Source: an uncultured Flavobacteriaceae bacterium
GTDB lineage: Bacteria; Bacteroidota; Bacteroidia; Flavobacteriales; Flavobacteriaceae
Assembly: GCA_947494715.1 (NCBI GenBank)
Contig: CANLWG010000007.1
Coordinates: forward strand, 62,001-126,000
DNA length: 64,000 nucleotides
Direction of reading: 5' to 3'
Positions within the stretch are counted from its first letter, which is position 1, and every line of letters starts with the position of its first letter. The translations under genes were made by a program, and so were the position numbers. Below the pieces are notes generated by a model that worked only from the letters and a program-made list of their open reading frames with translations, made no database searches and was not told where the DNA came from. Shown here piece by piece: positions 23,629 through 32,808 of the stretch.

Positions 23629-24423
23629 TCAACCCCAAAAACTATACCCAATTGCCAAAAGACCAACAATTAGGCAATAGATTGCAAAATAGGTGAGTTT
23701 ACTATTCCTTACCAATTGGATCATCCAGGTACATGCAGCCAAACCTGCAATGAAAGCCGCAACAAAACCAGTGCCCATGGCCATAACATTTTCGCTTTGG
23801 AAATTGAGTTCCCCGCTCATAACGTCCTTGGCCATTTTGCCAAAAATCAATGGTACTACCATTAAAAAGGAAAACCGGGCGGCCTTGGTTTTGTCCACAC
23901 CGAGCAGTACCGAAGTGGCAATGGTCGCACCGCTTCTTGAAATTCCGGGGAGCATGGCAACAGCTTGGGAAATACCTACGATAAAGGCTTTTGGAAAGTT
24001 GACTTTTTTGTTCGTATCCTTGGCCTTGTCAGCAAAATAGAGTAGCACTGCGGTAATCAACAACATAAAACCGACAAATTGAATGTCACCTCCGAAAAAG
24101 GCCTCCAATTTTTCCTCAAAAAAAAGACCGACAAATGTGGCAGGAAGCATGGAGACAATTATTTTAAAGGAGAATTGTGTTTCCTCATTCCATTTAAATT
24201 TGAAAAGACCGACCAAAATCTCCCAGACATCCTTTCTAAAGACTACAATGGTGCTCAATGCGGTAGCAAAATGTAATACTACGGTAAATAGAAGACTTTC
24301 TTCCGGAACGGAATTATCCCCTAATATGGCCTTGCCCAATTCCAAGTGGCCACTAGAAGACACTGGGAGAAACTCCGTCAATCCTTGAATAATGCCTAAG
24401 ATTATAGCATCAAGTATATCCAA
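23629..24423 (-). CDS. uppP: Undecaprenyl-diphosphate phosphatase
   Basis: 264 aa with about eight membrane helices. UppP recycles undecaprenyl diphosphate to the monophosphate carrier for peptidoglycan and other envelope polymers. Both conserved motifs are present: GLTEFLPVSSSGHLELGKA near the N-terminus and LPGISRSGATIATSVLLG in the second half. The stop lies 45 bp before truB, and the start is 2 bp after the DUF3098 gene, so it belongs to the ftsX operon. Confidence 0.96.
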   Translation of the reverse strand: MDILDAIILGIIQGLTEFLPVSSSGHLELGKAILGDNSVPEESLLFTVVLHFATALSTIVVFRKDVWEILVGLFKFKWNEETQFSFKIIVSMLPATFVGLFFEEKLEAFFGGDIQFVGFMLLITAVLLYFADKAKDTNKKVNFPKAFIVGISQAVAMLPGISRSGATIATSVLLGVDKTKAARFSFLMVVPLIFGKMAKDVMSGELNFQSENVMAMGTGFVAAFIAGLAACTWMIQLVRNSKLTYFAIYCLIVGLLAIGYSFWG

Positions 24424-24425
24424 AA

Positions 24426-24701
24426 TTAATTACGCTTCTTATGGGGATTCAACAAAATAGCATACACTTCTATCCCCAGTCCAATGAGTACTAGAGTGGG
24501 GGCCAAACGTATTCGTCTAAAATTGTAGATATCCTCATTAAAAACATTGGGATCATCGCTCCCTCCTCCACTCATTAAAATGAAGCCTAGCGCAATGAAC
24601 GCTATTCCTATGAACATGAACAGGTAGTTTTTACGCTGAAAAATAAATTCCGGCTTTGGTGGTTGTCCTGCTTTACTCTTCTGATTTTTGCCCATACGCA
24701 A
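24426..24701 (-). CDS. DUF3098 small membrane protein
   Basis: 91 aa with two hydrophobic helices (YLFMFIGIAFIALGFILMSGGGSDD and LAPTLVLIGLGIEVYAILL) joined by a short acidic loop. N-terminal KNQKSKAGQPPKPEF is basic and cytoplasmic. The family is defined by this plan and is regularly found between ftsX and uppP in Bacteroidota. Gaps to both neighbours are 2 bp. Function unknown. The context suggests a role in envelope or division. Confidence 0.85.
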   Translation of the reverse strand: MRMGKNQKSKAGQPPKPEFIFQRKNYLFMFIGIAFIALGFILMSGGGSDDPNVFNEDIYNFRRIRLAPTLVLIGLGIEVYAILLNPHKKRN

Positions 24702-24703
24702 AT

Positions 24704-25582
24704 TTAATAATATAATTCGTCCGTTTTAAGATTCAGAAAACGTTGTGTTGCAAAATACGTACTGATAAACGAAATAAACACTCCTAGGATAAAAACACTG
24801 CCAAAGAGCCCTATCAACATGGAGCTGTCCCTAAAAAGCCCTAGTTCTGGAAAGTTTTTGTCCAAGTAGAACAAAGCTATAACCAAAACCAGGAGGGCCA
24901 ATAGCGCACCGAGCATTCCCAATTTTATATTGATCCATATGAAAGGTTTCCGAATAAAGGTTTTGGTAGCCCCTACCATTTGCATTGTCTTGATAATGAA
25001 TCGTTTGGAATAGATGGACAATCTTATAGAACTATTAATGAGCAAAACGGCTATAAAGGTAAAAACAGCACTGGCTACTAAAATCCAGAAACTGACCCTT
25101 TTCACATTTTCACTTAAAAGGCCAACCAAAGGTTCGTCGTAACTTACTTCATCCACATAATTTTTTTCGGTAAGTTCTGCTGCAATTTCCTCAATTTGAA
25201 GGGGAGAGACAAAGTCTGCATTGAGGTTTACATCAATAGAATTTTTGAGTGGATTATAGCCTAAAAAGTCCAAGAAGTTTTCCCCAATTTCCTCGCTATG
25301 CTTTTCCGCAGCCTCTTCCTTGGTAACATAGGTGGCGGATTTGGTATATTCCGCCATGGCCAAACTCTTTTGCAATTGATCTATTTCTACTTCCTTGGCA
25401 GTATCCTTTAAAAATACGGATAAAGTAATCTGTTCTTTAAAATGATTTGCCATTTTATTGGTATTGAGCACCAAGAGTCCCAGAACTCCCAAAAGAAATA
25501 ATACCAGACCAATACTCAGTACTACGGAGAAGTAGGAGGAGATCAGCTTGCGTCTTTGGTATTGCTCAAAGGATTTGCCCAT
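24704..25582 (-). CDS. ftsX: Cell division protein FtsX
   Basis: 292 aa. Four membrane helices: one near residues 19-40, then three in the C-terminal half (VSFWILVASAVFTFIAVLLI, GALLALLVLVIALFYL, LIGLFGSVFILGVFISFIS). An extracytoplasmic domain lies after the first helix (QITLSVFLKDTAKEVEIDQL). FtsX is the permease-like partner of FtsE and controls septal peptidoglycan hydrolases. ftsE is not next to it, as is usual in Bacteroidota. It heads the ftsX-DUF3098-uppP-truB operon. Confidence 0.93.
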   Translation of the reverse strand: MGKSFEQYQRRKLISSYFSVVLSIGLVLFLLGVLGLLVLNTNKMANHFKEQITLSVFLKDTAKEVEIDQLQKSLAMAEYTKSATYVTKEEAAEKHSEEIGENFLDFLGYNPLKNSIDVNLNADFVSPLQIEEIAAELTEKNYVDEVSYDEPLVGLLSENVKRVSFWILVASAVFTFIAVLLINSSIRLSIYSKRFIIKTMQMVGATKTFIRKPFIWINIKLGMLGALLALLVLVIALFYLDKNFPELGLFRDSSMLIGLFGSVFILGVFISFISTYFATQRFLNLKTDELYY

Positions 25583-25629
25583 AGCTATTTATCAATGGTG
25601 TAAAAATAGGAAAGTAAATTGAATAAACT

Positions 25630-25637
25630 TATTTTTG
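25630..25637 (+). promoter_or_regulatory. leuS promoter, -7 box
   Basis: TATTTTTG matches TAnnTTTG. Transcription would start near 25643, so the hairpin repeat at 25653-25679 would lie at the very 5' end of the leuS mRNA. Confidence 0.5.
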
Positions 25638-25652
25638 CCCATACTCATCAGG

Positions 25653-25679
25653 CCTGTCAGGTTTCTATAACCTGACAGG
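25653..25679. repeat. Dispersed hairpin repeat in the leuS leader
   Basis: CCTGTCAGGTT (25653-25663) and AACCTGACAGG (25669-25679) form a perfect 11-bp stem with a TCTAT loop. The arm is the same as in the greA-hit repeat at 1993-2044. It ends 14 nt before the leuS ATG. Confidence 0.8.
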
Positions 25680-25693
25680 TCTAAAACTGAAAT

Positions 25694-28633
25694 ATGAAGT
25701 ATAATTTCAAGGAAATTGAGGCCAAGTGGCAGGGATATTGGGCAAAGCATGAGACCTTTAAGGCGAAGAATGATTCCAAGAAAGAAAAATTCTATGTTTT
25801 GGATATGTTTCCTTATCCCTCCGGGTCAGGATTGCATGTTGGTCATCCTTTGGGTTATATCGCGAGCGATATTTATGCACGGTATAAACGTCACAAAGGT
25901 TTTAACGTATTGCACCCCATGGGCTACGATTCCTTTGGATTACCTGCGGAGCAGTATGCCATTCAGACCGGGCAACATCCGGCTATAACCACAGAAACCA
26001 ACATTAAGAGATATAGGGAGCAATTGGACAAATTGGGTTTCTCTTTTGATTGGAACCGCGAAGTCCGTACTTCGGATCCTAAATATTATAAATGGACACA
26101 ATGGATTTTTATCCAGTTGTTCAATTCTTGGTACAATACCGACACCGATAAGGCCGAAGATATTGCCGATTTGATGGCATTGTTTGAAAAGGACGGAAAT
26201 GCGAAGGTAAATGCATCTTGCGACGAGGATACACCTCAATTTTCGGCAACGGATTGGGCAGCCTTTTCATCCAAGGAAAAACAGGAAATACTTCTCAAAT
26301 ACAGATTAACATATTTAGCGGATACCGAAGTTAACTGGTGCCCGGCTTTGGGTACTGTACTCGCTAACGATGAAATCGTTAACGGGGTGTCGGAACGAGG
26401 AGGTCATCCCGTTATCCGAAAAAAGATGACCCAATGGAGTATGCGTATTACTGCCTACGCCCAACGATTGTTGGATGGACTCGAAAAAATAGATTGGCCA
26501 CAACCCCTTAAGGATTCGCAAACGAATTGGATCGGGCGATCGGAAGGTGCGAGTGTAAAATTCAAAGTTCAAGGTTCAACGTTAGGTAACTCTTTACAAC
26601 CTGAACCTGAAACCTTGAAGGGTGAAAACTTTATAGAAGTTTTTACCACAAGACCTGATACCATTTTTGGGGCGAGCTTTATGACCTTGGCACCTGAGCA
26701 TGAATTGGTATCCAAAATAACCACTCCGGAACAAAGAGCTGAAGTGGAGGCCTATGTTGACGCTACCGCCAAGCGTTCCGAACGAGATCGAATGGCGGAT
26801 GTTAAATCCATAACTGGGGTTTTTACGGGAGCCTTTGCGGAGCATCCATTTACCAAGGAACCCATTCCTGTTTGGATCGGGGACTATGTGCTAGCCGGTT
26901 ATGGAACCGGGGCTGTGATGTCAGTTCCTTGCGGGGATCAGCGCGATTATGATTTTGCAAAACATTTTGGTATCCCTATTCCGAATATTTTTGAAGGTGT
27001 GGATATTTCGGAAGAGGCTTTCGCCGATAAGGAAAAGACCATTATTGCCAATTCTGATTTTCTCAACGGACTAAGTTACAAGGAGGCGACGAAGAAAATC
27101 ATTGCGGAACTCGAAAAAATCGGAGCGGGGAAAGGTAAAGTAAATTATCGCTTACGGGATGCCGTTTTTAGCCGCCAGCGGTATTGGGGAGAACCCTTTC
27201 CGGTTTATTATGATGTAGAGGGTATGCCCCAAATGATCGAAGAAAAATATCTCCCCTTGGAATTGTCGGAAGTAGAAAAATATCTCCCAACGGAAACCGG
27301 TGAGCCACCTCTGGGCAATGCCATTAATTGGGCATGGAACGTTGAAATCAACAAAGTAGTCGGTAATGATTTGATTGATTACAAAACCGTATTTCCATTG
27401 GAACTGAATACCATGCCGGGTTGGGCCGGTAGCTCCCAGTATTTTAACCGCTATATGGACCCGCATAATACGGATGAAATCTTTTCACAAGAAGCTATCA
27501 ATTACTGGCAAGATGTGGACCTATATATTGGAGGTAGCGAGCATGCCACAGGACATTTGTTGTACTCTCGTTTTTGGCAAAAGTTTATGTTCGACAAGGG
27601 TTTGGTGCCGGTGGATGAATATGCCAAAAAACTCATCAATCAGGGGATGATTACGGGGACGAGTGCTCTGATTTACAGAGTTCTCGGATTTAAAAACAAA
27701 TATGTTTCAAAGTCTTATAGAAATAGCTTTGTTCATCAAATGGATGACGAGGTAATCAGGGAAATTCGAGAATTTGTGAAATTGGATCACGGGGTTTTGG
27801 ATTTTCAAGAATTGCGTGTAGATGTATCCTTGGTTAACTCATCTGATGAGTTGAATATCGAGGAGCTTAGAGAATGGCAACCTGAATATATGGATGCTGA
27901 ATTTCTTTTGGACGATGGAAAATACATTGTTGGGCGTGAGATTGAAAAGATGTCAAAAAGATGGTACAACGTGGTCAACCCAGATGAAATCTGTGAGGAA
28001 TACGGTGCGGACAGTCTTCGCTTGTATGAAATGTTCCTAGGCCCCTTGGAACAATCCAAACCTTGGAATACGGCAGGAATTACAGGAGTACATTCTTTTC
28101 TAAAAAAATTGTGGCGCCTATACCATTCCGGTACGGAAGGTACATTTTCGGTTTCGGACATTGAACCTTCAAAGGAAAACCTAAAGACCTTGCATAAAAC
28201 CATCAAAAAAGTGGAAGAGGATATCGAGAACTTTAGTTTCAATACTTCGGTCTCTACTTTTATGATCTGTGTCAATGAACTTTTGGCCCAAAAATGTACA
28301 AGCCGCAAAATCTTGGAACCTCTAGCCGTTTTGGTATCGCCCTATGCACCTCATATAGCGGAGGAACTTTGGCAAGGACTCGGCAAAACAGATACTATTT
28401 CCTATGCTCCCTTCCCAAAATTCGAAGCAGATTATATAACCGAAAGCAGCAAGGAATATCCTATTTCCTTTAATGGAAAAATGCGTTTTACCTTGGAACT
28501 ACCTTTGGATATGGGGAAGGAGGAAATCGAGAAAACGGTAATGGCCCACGAAAAGACCCAACAACAATTACAGGGCCGTAAGCCCAAAAAAGTTATAGTG
28601 GTACCTGGGAAGATTGTGAATATCGTGGGGTGA
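25694..28633 (+). CDS. leuS: Leucine--tRNA ligase
   Basis: 979 aa, longer than E. coli LeuS as is usual in Bacteroidota. HIGH motif is GLHVGHPLGY. The CP1 editing domain contains TTRPDTIFG and the region around EVEAYVDATAKRSE. The leucine-specific and extra inserted segments lie at about residues 645-745. The KMSKS loop is KMSKR (Arg756), and the anticodon and C-terminal domains follow. Just before TTRPDTIFG the protein has an extra stretch of about 20 residues (VQGSTLGNSLQPEPETLKG) encoded by a hairpin repeat. The hairpin repeat in the leader may affect expression. Confidence 0.96.
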   Translation: MKYNFKEIEAKWQGYWAKHETFKAKNDSKKEKFYVLDMFPYPSGSGLHVGHPLGYIASDIYARYKRHKGFNVLHPMGYDSFGLPAEQYAIQTGQHPAITTETNIKRYREQLDKLGFSFDWNREVRTSDPKYYKWTQWIFIQLFNSWYNTDTDKAEDIADLMALFEKDGNAKVNASCDEDTPQFSATDWAAFSSKEKQEILLKYRLTYLADTEVNWCPALGTVLANDEIVNGVSERGGHPVIRKKMTQWSMRITAYAQRLLDGLEKIDWPQPLKDSQTNWIGRSEGASVKFKVQGSTLGNSLQPEPETLKGENFIEVFTTRPDTIFGASFMTLAPEHELVSKITTPEQRAEVEAYVDATAKRSERDRMADVKSITGVFTGAFAEHPFTKEPIPVWIGDYVLAGYGTGAVMSVPCGDQRDYDFAKHFGIPIPNIFEGVDISEEAFADKEKTIIANSDFLNGLSYKEATKKIIAELEKIGAGKGKVNYRLRDAVFSRQRYWGEPFPVYYDVEGMPQMIEEKYLPLELSEVEKYLPTETGEPPLGNAINWAWNVEINKVVGNDLIDYKTVFPLELNTMPGWAGSSQYFNRYMDPHNTDEIFSQEAINYWQDVDLYIGGSEHATGHLLYSRFWQKFMFDKGLVPVDEYAKKLINQGMITGTSALIYRVLGFKNKYVSKSYRNSFVHQMDDEVIREIREFVKLDHGVLDFQELRVDVSLVNSSDELNIEELREWQPEYMDAEFLLDDGKYIVGREIEKMSKRWYNVVNPDEICEEYGADSLRLYEMFLGPLEQSKPWNTAGITGVHSFLKKLWRLYHSGTEGTFSVSDIEPSKENLKTLHKTIKKVEEDIENFSFNTSVSTFMICVNELLAQKCTSRKILEPLAVLVSPYAPHIAEELWQGLGKTDTISYAPFPKFEADYITESSKEYPISFNGKMRFTLELPLDMGKEEIEKTVMAHEKTQQQLQGRKPKKVIVVPGKIVNIVG
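26561..26620. repeat. Hairpin repeat inserted in frame within leuS
   Basis: TTCAAGGTT (26569-26577) and AACCTTGAA (26611-26619) form a perfect 9-bp stem. The flanks are built from related units (TTCAAAGTTCAAGGTTCAA on one side, AACCTGAACCTGAAACC on the other). It encodes about 20 residues just in front of the conserved editing motif of LeuS, keeps the frame and adds a polar loop. Confidence 0.65.
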
Positions 28634-28704
28634 TATGAGTTATCCCTGCAAGGAATCCTTGTTCGCCTCCCGTTCGTATTTGACCTTGCTACAAAAGACA
28701 AAAA

Positions 28705-28965
28705 ATGACCATGAATTACATTGAAATAATTGGACTTGTTGCAGCCACTTGTACCACATCGGCCTTTGTACCTCAGGTTTATAAGGCATGGCGTTATAAA
28801 TCTACCAAGGATGTTTCCCTGTCCATGTATTTGGTTATTGTACTCGGCACTATTCTATGGTTCATATATGGAGTGTACCACAACAGTATATCCATAATGC
28901 TTGCGAATGGGGTTACAGTGGTTTTGGCATTTTTGGTGGTTTTGTTGAAAATACAACATAAGTAA
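28705..28965 (+). CDS. SemiSWEET-type sugar transporter
   Basis: 86 aa with three membrane helices, the half-size unit of the SWEET fold that acts as a dimer. Conserved features are the PQ motif after the first helix start (TSAFVPQVYKAWRYKSTKDVS) and the SLSMYL, LGTILWFIYGVYHNS and LANGVTVVLAFLVV stretches. Start at 28705 or at the second Met, 28711. Probably a passive sugar carrier. Substrate unknown. Confidence 0.9.
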   Translation: MTMNYIEIIGLVAATCTTSAFVPQVYKAWRYKSTKDVSLSMYLVIVLGTILWFIYGVYHNSISIMLANGVTVVLAFLVVLLKIQHK

Positions 28966-29126
28966 ATTAATTTAGGGTACATTTTGTCAGTATTTGTCAT
29001 TCTGTCCAAGCTTGTGGCTCTTTCTGGGTACATTGGCGGGGTTTTTGCGTAATAAAGGAAAAAGTCATTTCCGTGAATAGGGGAATCTTTTTTAACTTTA
29101 ATACGAATATTTAAAATTGAAAAGTT

Positions 29127-29822
29127 ATGATGGGATATTATATATTAATTGGTGCCATTGCCCTGGTAAGCTGGCTGGTAAGTAATAAACTTAAAAGTAA
29201 GTTCAAACACTACTCTAAAGTGCACTTGCAGAATGGGATGAGTGGGGCCGAGATTGCGGAAAAAATGCTGGCGGACCATGGTATCCGTGATGTAAAGGTA
29301 ATCTCTACAGCCGGAATGCTTACCGACCACTACAACCCAAAGAACAAAACCGTTAATTTAAGTGAAGGGGTCTATAGTCAACGTAATGCTGCAGCGGCAG
29401 CGGTCGCGGCCCATGAATGTGGCCATGCGGTACAACATGCCCAGGCCTATGAATGGTTGACCATGCGCTCCAAATTGGTTCCCGTAGTTAGTGTTACCTC
29501 TGGCATGTCCATGTGGGTAGTTTTCGGAGGATTAATGTTAGGTGCGGCTGCCGGAGTGGGATTCGGATACTGGGTCGCCGTAGCAGGATTGGTGATGATG
29601 GCCATGGCTACCTTGTTCAGTTTTATCACCTTGCCTGTGGAATATGATGCTAGTAAAAGAGCTTTGGTATGGTTACGGCAAAAAAATATGGTTACTCAAC
29701 AGGAATACAAAGGTTCAGAGGATGCCTTGAAGTGGGCTGCCCGTACCTATTTGGTAGCTGCAATCGGTTCACTGGCCACTTTGGTCTACTGGGGATTACA
29801 AGTTTTTGGTGGCAGGGATTGA
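29127..29822 (+). CDS. Membrane zinc metallopeptidase, YugP family
   Basis: 231 aa. The zinc motif is AAHECGHAVQHA (HEXXH) near residues 95-107, with a conserved Glu further on and helices YYILIGAIALVSWLVS, SVTSGMSMWVVFGGLML and VAVAGLVMMAMATLFSF. The family is annotated as neutral zinc metallopeptidase of the inner membrane. Substrates are not known. The gene stands alone. The upstream TAACTTTA at 29093-29100 is a weak -7-like box. A terminator follows at 29850. Confidence 0.9.
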   Translation: MMGYYILIGAIALVSWLVSNKLKSKFKHYSKVHLQNGMSGAEIAEKMLADHGIRDVKVISTAGMLTDHYNPKNKTVNLSEGVYSQRNAAAAAVAAHECGHAVQHAQAYEWLTMRSKLVPVVSVTSGMSMWVVFGGLMLGAAAGVGFGYWVAVAGLVMMAMATLFSFITLPVEYDASKRALVWLRQKNMVTQQEYKGSEDALKWAARTYLVAAIGSLATLVYWGLQVFGGRD

Positions 29823-29849
29823 TTTCCATTGAATAATTTAAAGATAAGG

Positions 29850-29885
29850 ACCTGTCTTGTGAAATGAACTTGGCAGGTTTTTTTA
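29850..29885 (+). terminator. Terminator after the YugP-family gene
   Basis: ACCTGTC (29850-29856) pairs with GGCAGGT (29872-29878, one G-U pair), followed by a run of T. It belongs to the same sequence style as the ACCTGTC repeats but lacks the second arm in full. Confidence 0.7.
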
Positions 29886-29896
29886 TGTAAAAAATT

Positions 29897-30328
29897 ATGG
29901 AAGAAAACATAATTATACGATTGGCTACAATTGAGGATTTACCGGCTTTGCAAAGAGCCGGAAATCAGTTGTTCGATTATCCCATCAAACCTAATCGCAC
30001 CATTGAATTTCTAAAGGACGGGAGACATCATTTGGTAGTGGCCTATCATGGAGATGTAGTTATTGGAATGGCTTCCGGGTTACATTATGTACATCCGGAT
30101 AAAGACCCCGAACTTTTTGTTAATGAAGTTTCGGTCCTGGATGAATTTCAGAATAGGGGTATCGGCCGTAAATTGGTGAGATTTTTGGTGGAATACGGCA
30201 GGGAATTGGGGTGTAAGGAAGCTTGGGTGGCAACCGAGAAATCAAACATTGCGGCTCAAAAGGCATATTTGGCTGCTGGCGGTATTCTAGAAGATGACCC
30301 TTTTGTACTCATTGAATTTAAATATTAA
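29897..30328 (+). CDS. GNAT family N-acetyltransferase
   Basis: 143 aa. The acetyl-CoA binding loop is NRGIGRKLVRFLVEYGRELG, followed by AWVATEKSNIAAQKAYLAAGG, which is typical of aminoglycoside acetyltransferase-like GNAT proteins. The N-terminal IIRLATIEDLPALQRAGNQLF is the usual start strand and helix. Substrate unknown. It converges with the Lrp-type gene, overlapping by 4 bases. Confidence 0.9.
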   Translation: MEENIIIRLATIEDLPALQRAGNQLFDYPIKPNRTIEFLKDGRHHLVVAYHGDVVIGMASGLHYVHPDKDPELFVNEVSVLDEFQNRGIGRKLVRFLVEYGRELGCKEAWVATEKSNIAAQKAYLAAGGILEDDPFVLIEFKY

Positions 30329-30795
30329 ATCGAAATTTGCCTGTCAATCTGTTGTGCCAGGGAGATAAAGGTTTCCGTTCTTGAGACACCTTCAATTTGT
30401 TGGATTTCCTTGTTGAGCACATACATTAAATGTTCATTGTCCCGGCAAAGCACCTTTATGAGTATGGACCAGTTCCCCGTTGTATAGTGACATTCCAAAA
30501 CTTCAGGTATTTTTTCCAATTGTTTTACTGCTACCGGATTGCTCATCGCCTTGTCCAAATATATTCCAATGTATGCCATAGTCGTATACCCCATAACCTT
30601 TGGGTTGATGACAAATTTAGATCCCGCCAATAATTTTGAAGCTTCTAATTTCCGAAGGCGTTGGTGTATGGCAGCACCGGAAATACCAATATTTCGAGCA
30701 ATTTCCAAAATGGGTTTACGGGCATCTTGCATAAGAAATCTTAGGATTTTCTTGTCGATACCATCTATTTTTACTTTTTCGTTATTGGATTTCAT
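30325..30795 (-). CDS. Lrp/AsnC family transcriptional regulator
   Basis: 156 aa. The N-terminal helix-turn-helix (DARKPILEIARNIGISGAAIHQRLRKLEAS) is followed by the RAM effector domain (AYIGIYLDKAMSNPVAVKQL, CHYTTGNWSILIKVLCRDNEHL). Members respond to amino acids. The next gene on the same strand upstream in the map order, at 30932, is a saccharopine dehydrogenase-like gene, so lysine-related control is possible but not shown. Confidence 0.92.
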   Translation of the reverse strand: MKSNNEKVKIDGIDKKILRFLMQDARKPILEIARNIGISGAAIHQRLRKLEASKLLAGSKFVINPKVMGYTTMAYIGIYLDKAMSNPVAVKQLEKIPEVLECHYTTGNWSILIKVLCRDNEHLMYVLNKEIQQIEGVSRTETFISLAQQIDRQISI

Positions 30796-30931
30796 GGTAT
30801 ATGTTTCAATTTGAAGATAAAATTACGAAACCTGTATAAATAGATAACCTCTTCTAGTCTTTTATCTTCTACAGAAAAGAGAGAGTAGTGCTCGAGTAAT
30901 ATCATAGATAAATCATCAAAATGAAAAAGTC

Positions 30932-32305
30932 TTAGCTAGCAACGGAATCCGGATTGTACCCCAAGTATGGCACCTTAAATTCCTTAAAAATCACGCCAAG
31001 CGTGCTGAGTTCGGAAAGAATGGGTTCATAGACTTCCTTGCTAATAGGAATCTGTACCCCTGGGGTCTTAATTTCTTCATTCAATATCAAAAGAGTAGCT
31101 ATCGCTACGGGAAGCCCTACTGTTTTGGCCATTGCAGTATGGCTATGATCTTCACCAATAACCACCATATTGGCGTCTATTTGCTGTTTTTTTCCGGATA
31201 GCTCATAGCCAAATTTGTGATACATAACGATCATATCCTTGTCATCTTTGGTCAGGGTCCAACTATCTTCAAGAATCCGCTGTAGTACCTGTGCTGGAGA
31301 CGCATTCTCTAGAGGGATGATCTTTTTTCCACTAAAAAGATCCAATTCCAGCAATTTGCCCCATATGCTATCGTCCTGATCTATCTTTAAATAGTGCCGT
31401 AATTTAAGTTCCACTGAATCCGTTGGGGAGTAGGGCAGAAACAGATTGACAAATTCGCGATAGGACATGCCTTTGGAGTTTTCAATGGTATAGCTGTCAT
31501 CGGTCATTCCCAGTTGAACGAACATATTCCACGCTTTGGAAAACCCTACCCTACGCATAGTACCTCTATAAAGGGTCAAAACATCTTCAAGTCCGTAGGC
31601 TTTCCGATAATCCAGGGAATCTCTGTTAGCATAGCCTTCAAACCGACCATACCCTTCAATTTCAAAGAATTCCGTTCTTCTAAAAAGTTTGTGATAGGGG
31701 ATATATTTATAGGTTCCCTCTTGGAGGAATTTTGCAGCTCCGCCCTGTCCGGCCAATACTACGTTTCTCGGATTCCAGGTAAATTTATAGTTCCAAAGAT
31801 TGGTATCGCTTTCTGGTGCGACCAGTCCTCCCGTAAAGGATTCGAACAACAACATCTTTCCTCCTTCCCCCCTTATTCGATCTATAACATGCATGGCACT
31901 CATATGGTCTATTCCTGGATCCAAGCCCATTTCATTCATAAAGACCAACCCCTTTTCCTTAACCTTTTTATGCAACGCTCGGATTTCCGGACTAATATAG
32001 GATGCCGTAACCAGATGCTTTCCAAGGGCTAGACAATCCTTGGCCACATTATCATGCATGCGTGCGGGAAGCATGGAAACTACAATATCGGAATCTTTAA
32101 TGACCCTTTTTCTATCGTCTTCCCTAAAAATATCGAGTTGTACTATGGTGCATGAAGGATGTTCTTTTACAGATTTGGAAATACTATCGGGGTTTAAGTC
32201 ACCAATGGTAATGTGTAACTGCTGGGAGGCCGCCTTTTCCAAAAGGTAGTCCAAAAGATAGGCGGTGGATTTTCCCGCACCGATAATCAATATTTTTCGC
32301 AACAT
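30932..32305 (-). CDS. Saccharopine dehydrogenase-like oxidoreductase
   Basis: 457 aa. N-terminal NAD(P)-binding loop is ILIIGAGKSTAYLLDYLLEKA. Later motifs include VSMLPARMHDNVAKDCL, MNEMGLDPGIDHMSAM and the catalytic-domain stretch SFTGGLVAPESDTNLWNYKFTWNPRNVV. The plan matches the lysine-forming saccharopine reductase/LYS9 group. In bacteria such enzymes act in lysine degradation or in polyamine metabolism, so the exact reaction is uncertain. An Lrp-type regulator gene lies downstream on the same strand. Confidence 0.88.
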   Translation of the reverse strand: MLRKILIIGAGKSTAYLLDYLLEKAASQQLHITIGDLNPDSISKSVKEHPSCTIVQLDIFREDDRKRVIKDSDIVVSMLPARMHDNVAKDCLALGKHLVTASYISPEIRALHKKVKEKGLVFMNEMGLDPGIDHMSAMHVIDRIRGEGGKMLLFESFTGGLVAPESDTNLWNYKFTWNPRNVVLAGQGGAAKFLQEGTYKYIPYHKLFRRTEFFEIEGYGRFEGYANRDSLDYRKAYGLEDVLTLYRGTMRRVGFSKAWNMFVQLGMTDDSYTIENSKGMSYREFVNLFLPYSPTDSVELKLRHYLKIDQDDSIWGKLLELDLFSGKKIIPLENASPAQVLQRILEDSWTLTKDDKDMIVMYHKFGYELSGKKQQIDANMVVIGEDHSHTAMAKTVGLPVAIATLLILNEEIKTPGVQIPISKEVYEPILSELSTLGVIFKEFKVPYLGYNPDSVAS

Positions 32306-32376
32306 AGGTTTTACATAGTTAGTTTTGCAAATAGTACGAAATACTAAGGTATCAATTTGTTACATTTATAAAAAAA

Positions 32377-32778
32377 ATGACCGACGAAGTTATGAACAGA
32401 ACAATTTTTTTGACGGGTACAGGTTTAGGATTATTGGCAGTGCTATTGGGTGCCTTTGGGGCACATGGTCTGGAAAAGTTAGTGGATATCAATGCAATCC
32501 AAACCTTTGAGACCGGAGTGAAATATCAAATGTACCATGCTCTTTTTCTATTGACATTGGCGAATGTAGATAAGATTCCAGAGCAAAAGAAAAAGTGGGT
32601 ATTTTATTGTGTTTTTATTGGTGTAATTCTGTTTTCCTTCTCCATATATGTACTAGCGACAAACAGTATAACAAGTTTTGATTTTAAGTCAATCGCTTTT
32701 TTGACCCCGATTGGTGGAACACTACTTGTGTTAGGTTGGATACTTTTGGGCTATCATGGTTTCAAGAGTTTAAAATAA
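32377..32778 (+). CDS. DUF423 membrane protein
   Basis: 133 aa with four hydrophobic helices. The N-terminal stretch LAVLLGAFGAHGLEKLVD, then FETGVKYQMYHALFLL, and the end PIGGTLLVLGWILLGYHG mark the DUF423/YgdD family of small inner-membrane proteins of unknown function. The second Met (MNRTIF, 32392) is a possible start. It is followed after 30 bp by pckA. Confidence 0.9.
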   Translation: MTDEVMNRTIFLTGTGLGLLAVLLGAFGAHGLEKLVDINAIQTFETGVKYQMYHALFLLTLANVDKIPEQKKKWVFYCVFIGVILFSFSIYVLATNSITSFDFKSIAFLTPIGGTLLVLGWILLGYHGFKSLK

Positions 32779-32808
32779 ACAATTTTGAACGACAAAATAT
32801 TGGTTTGA

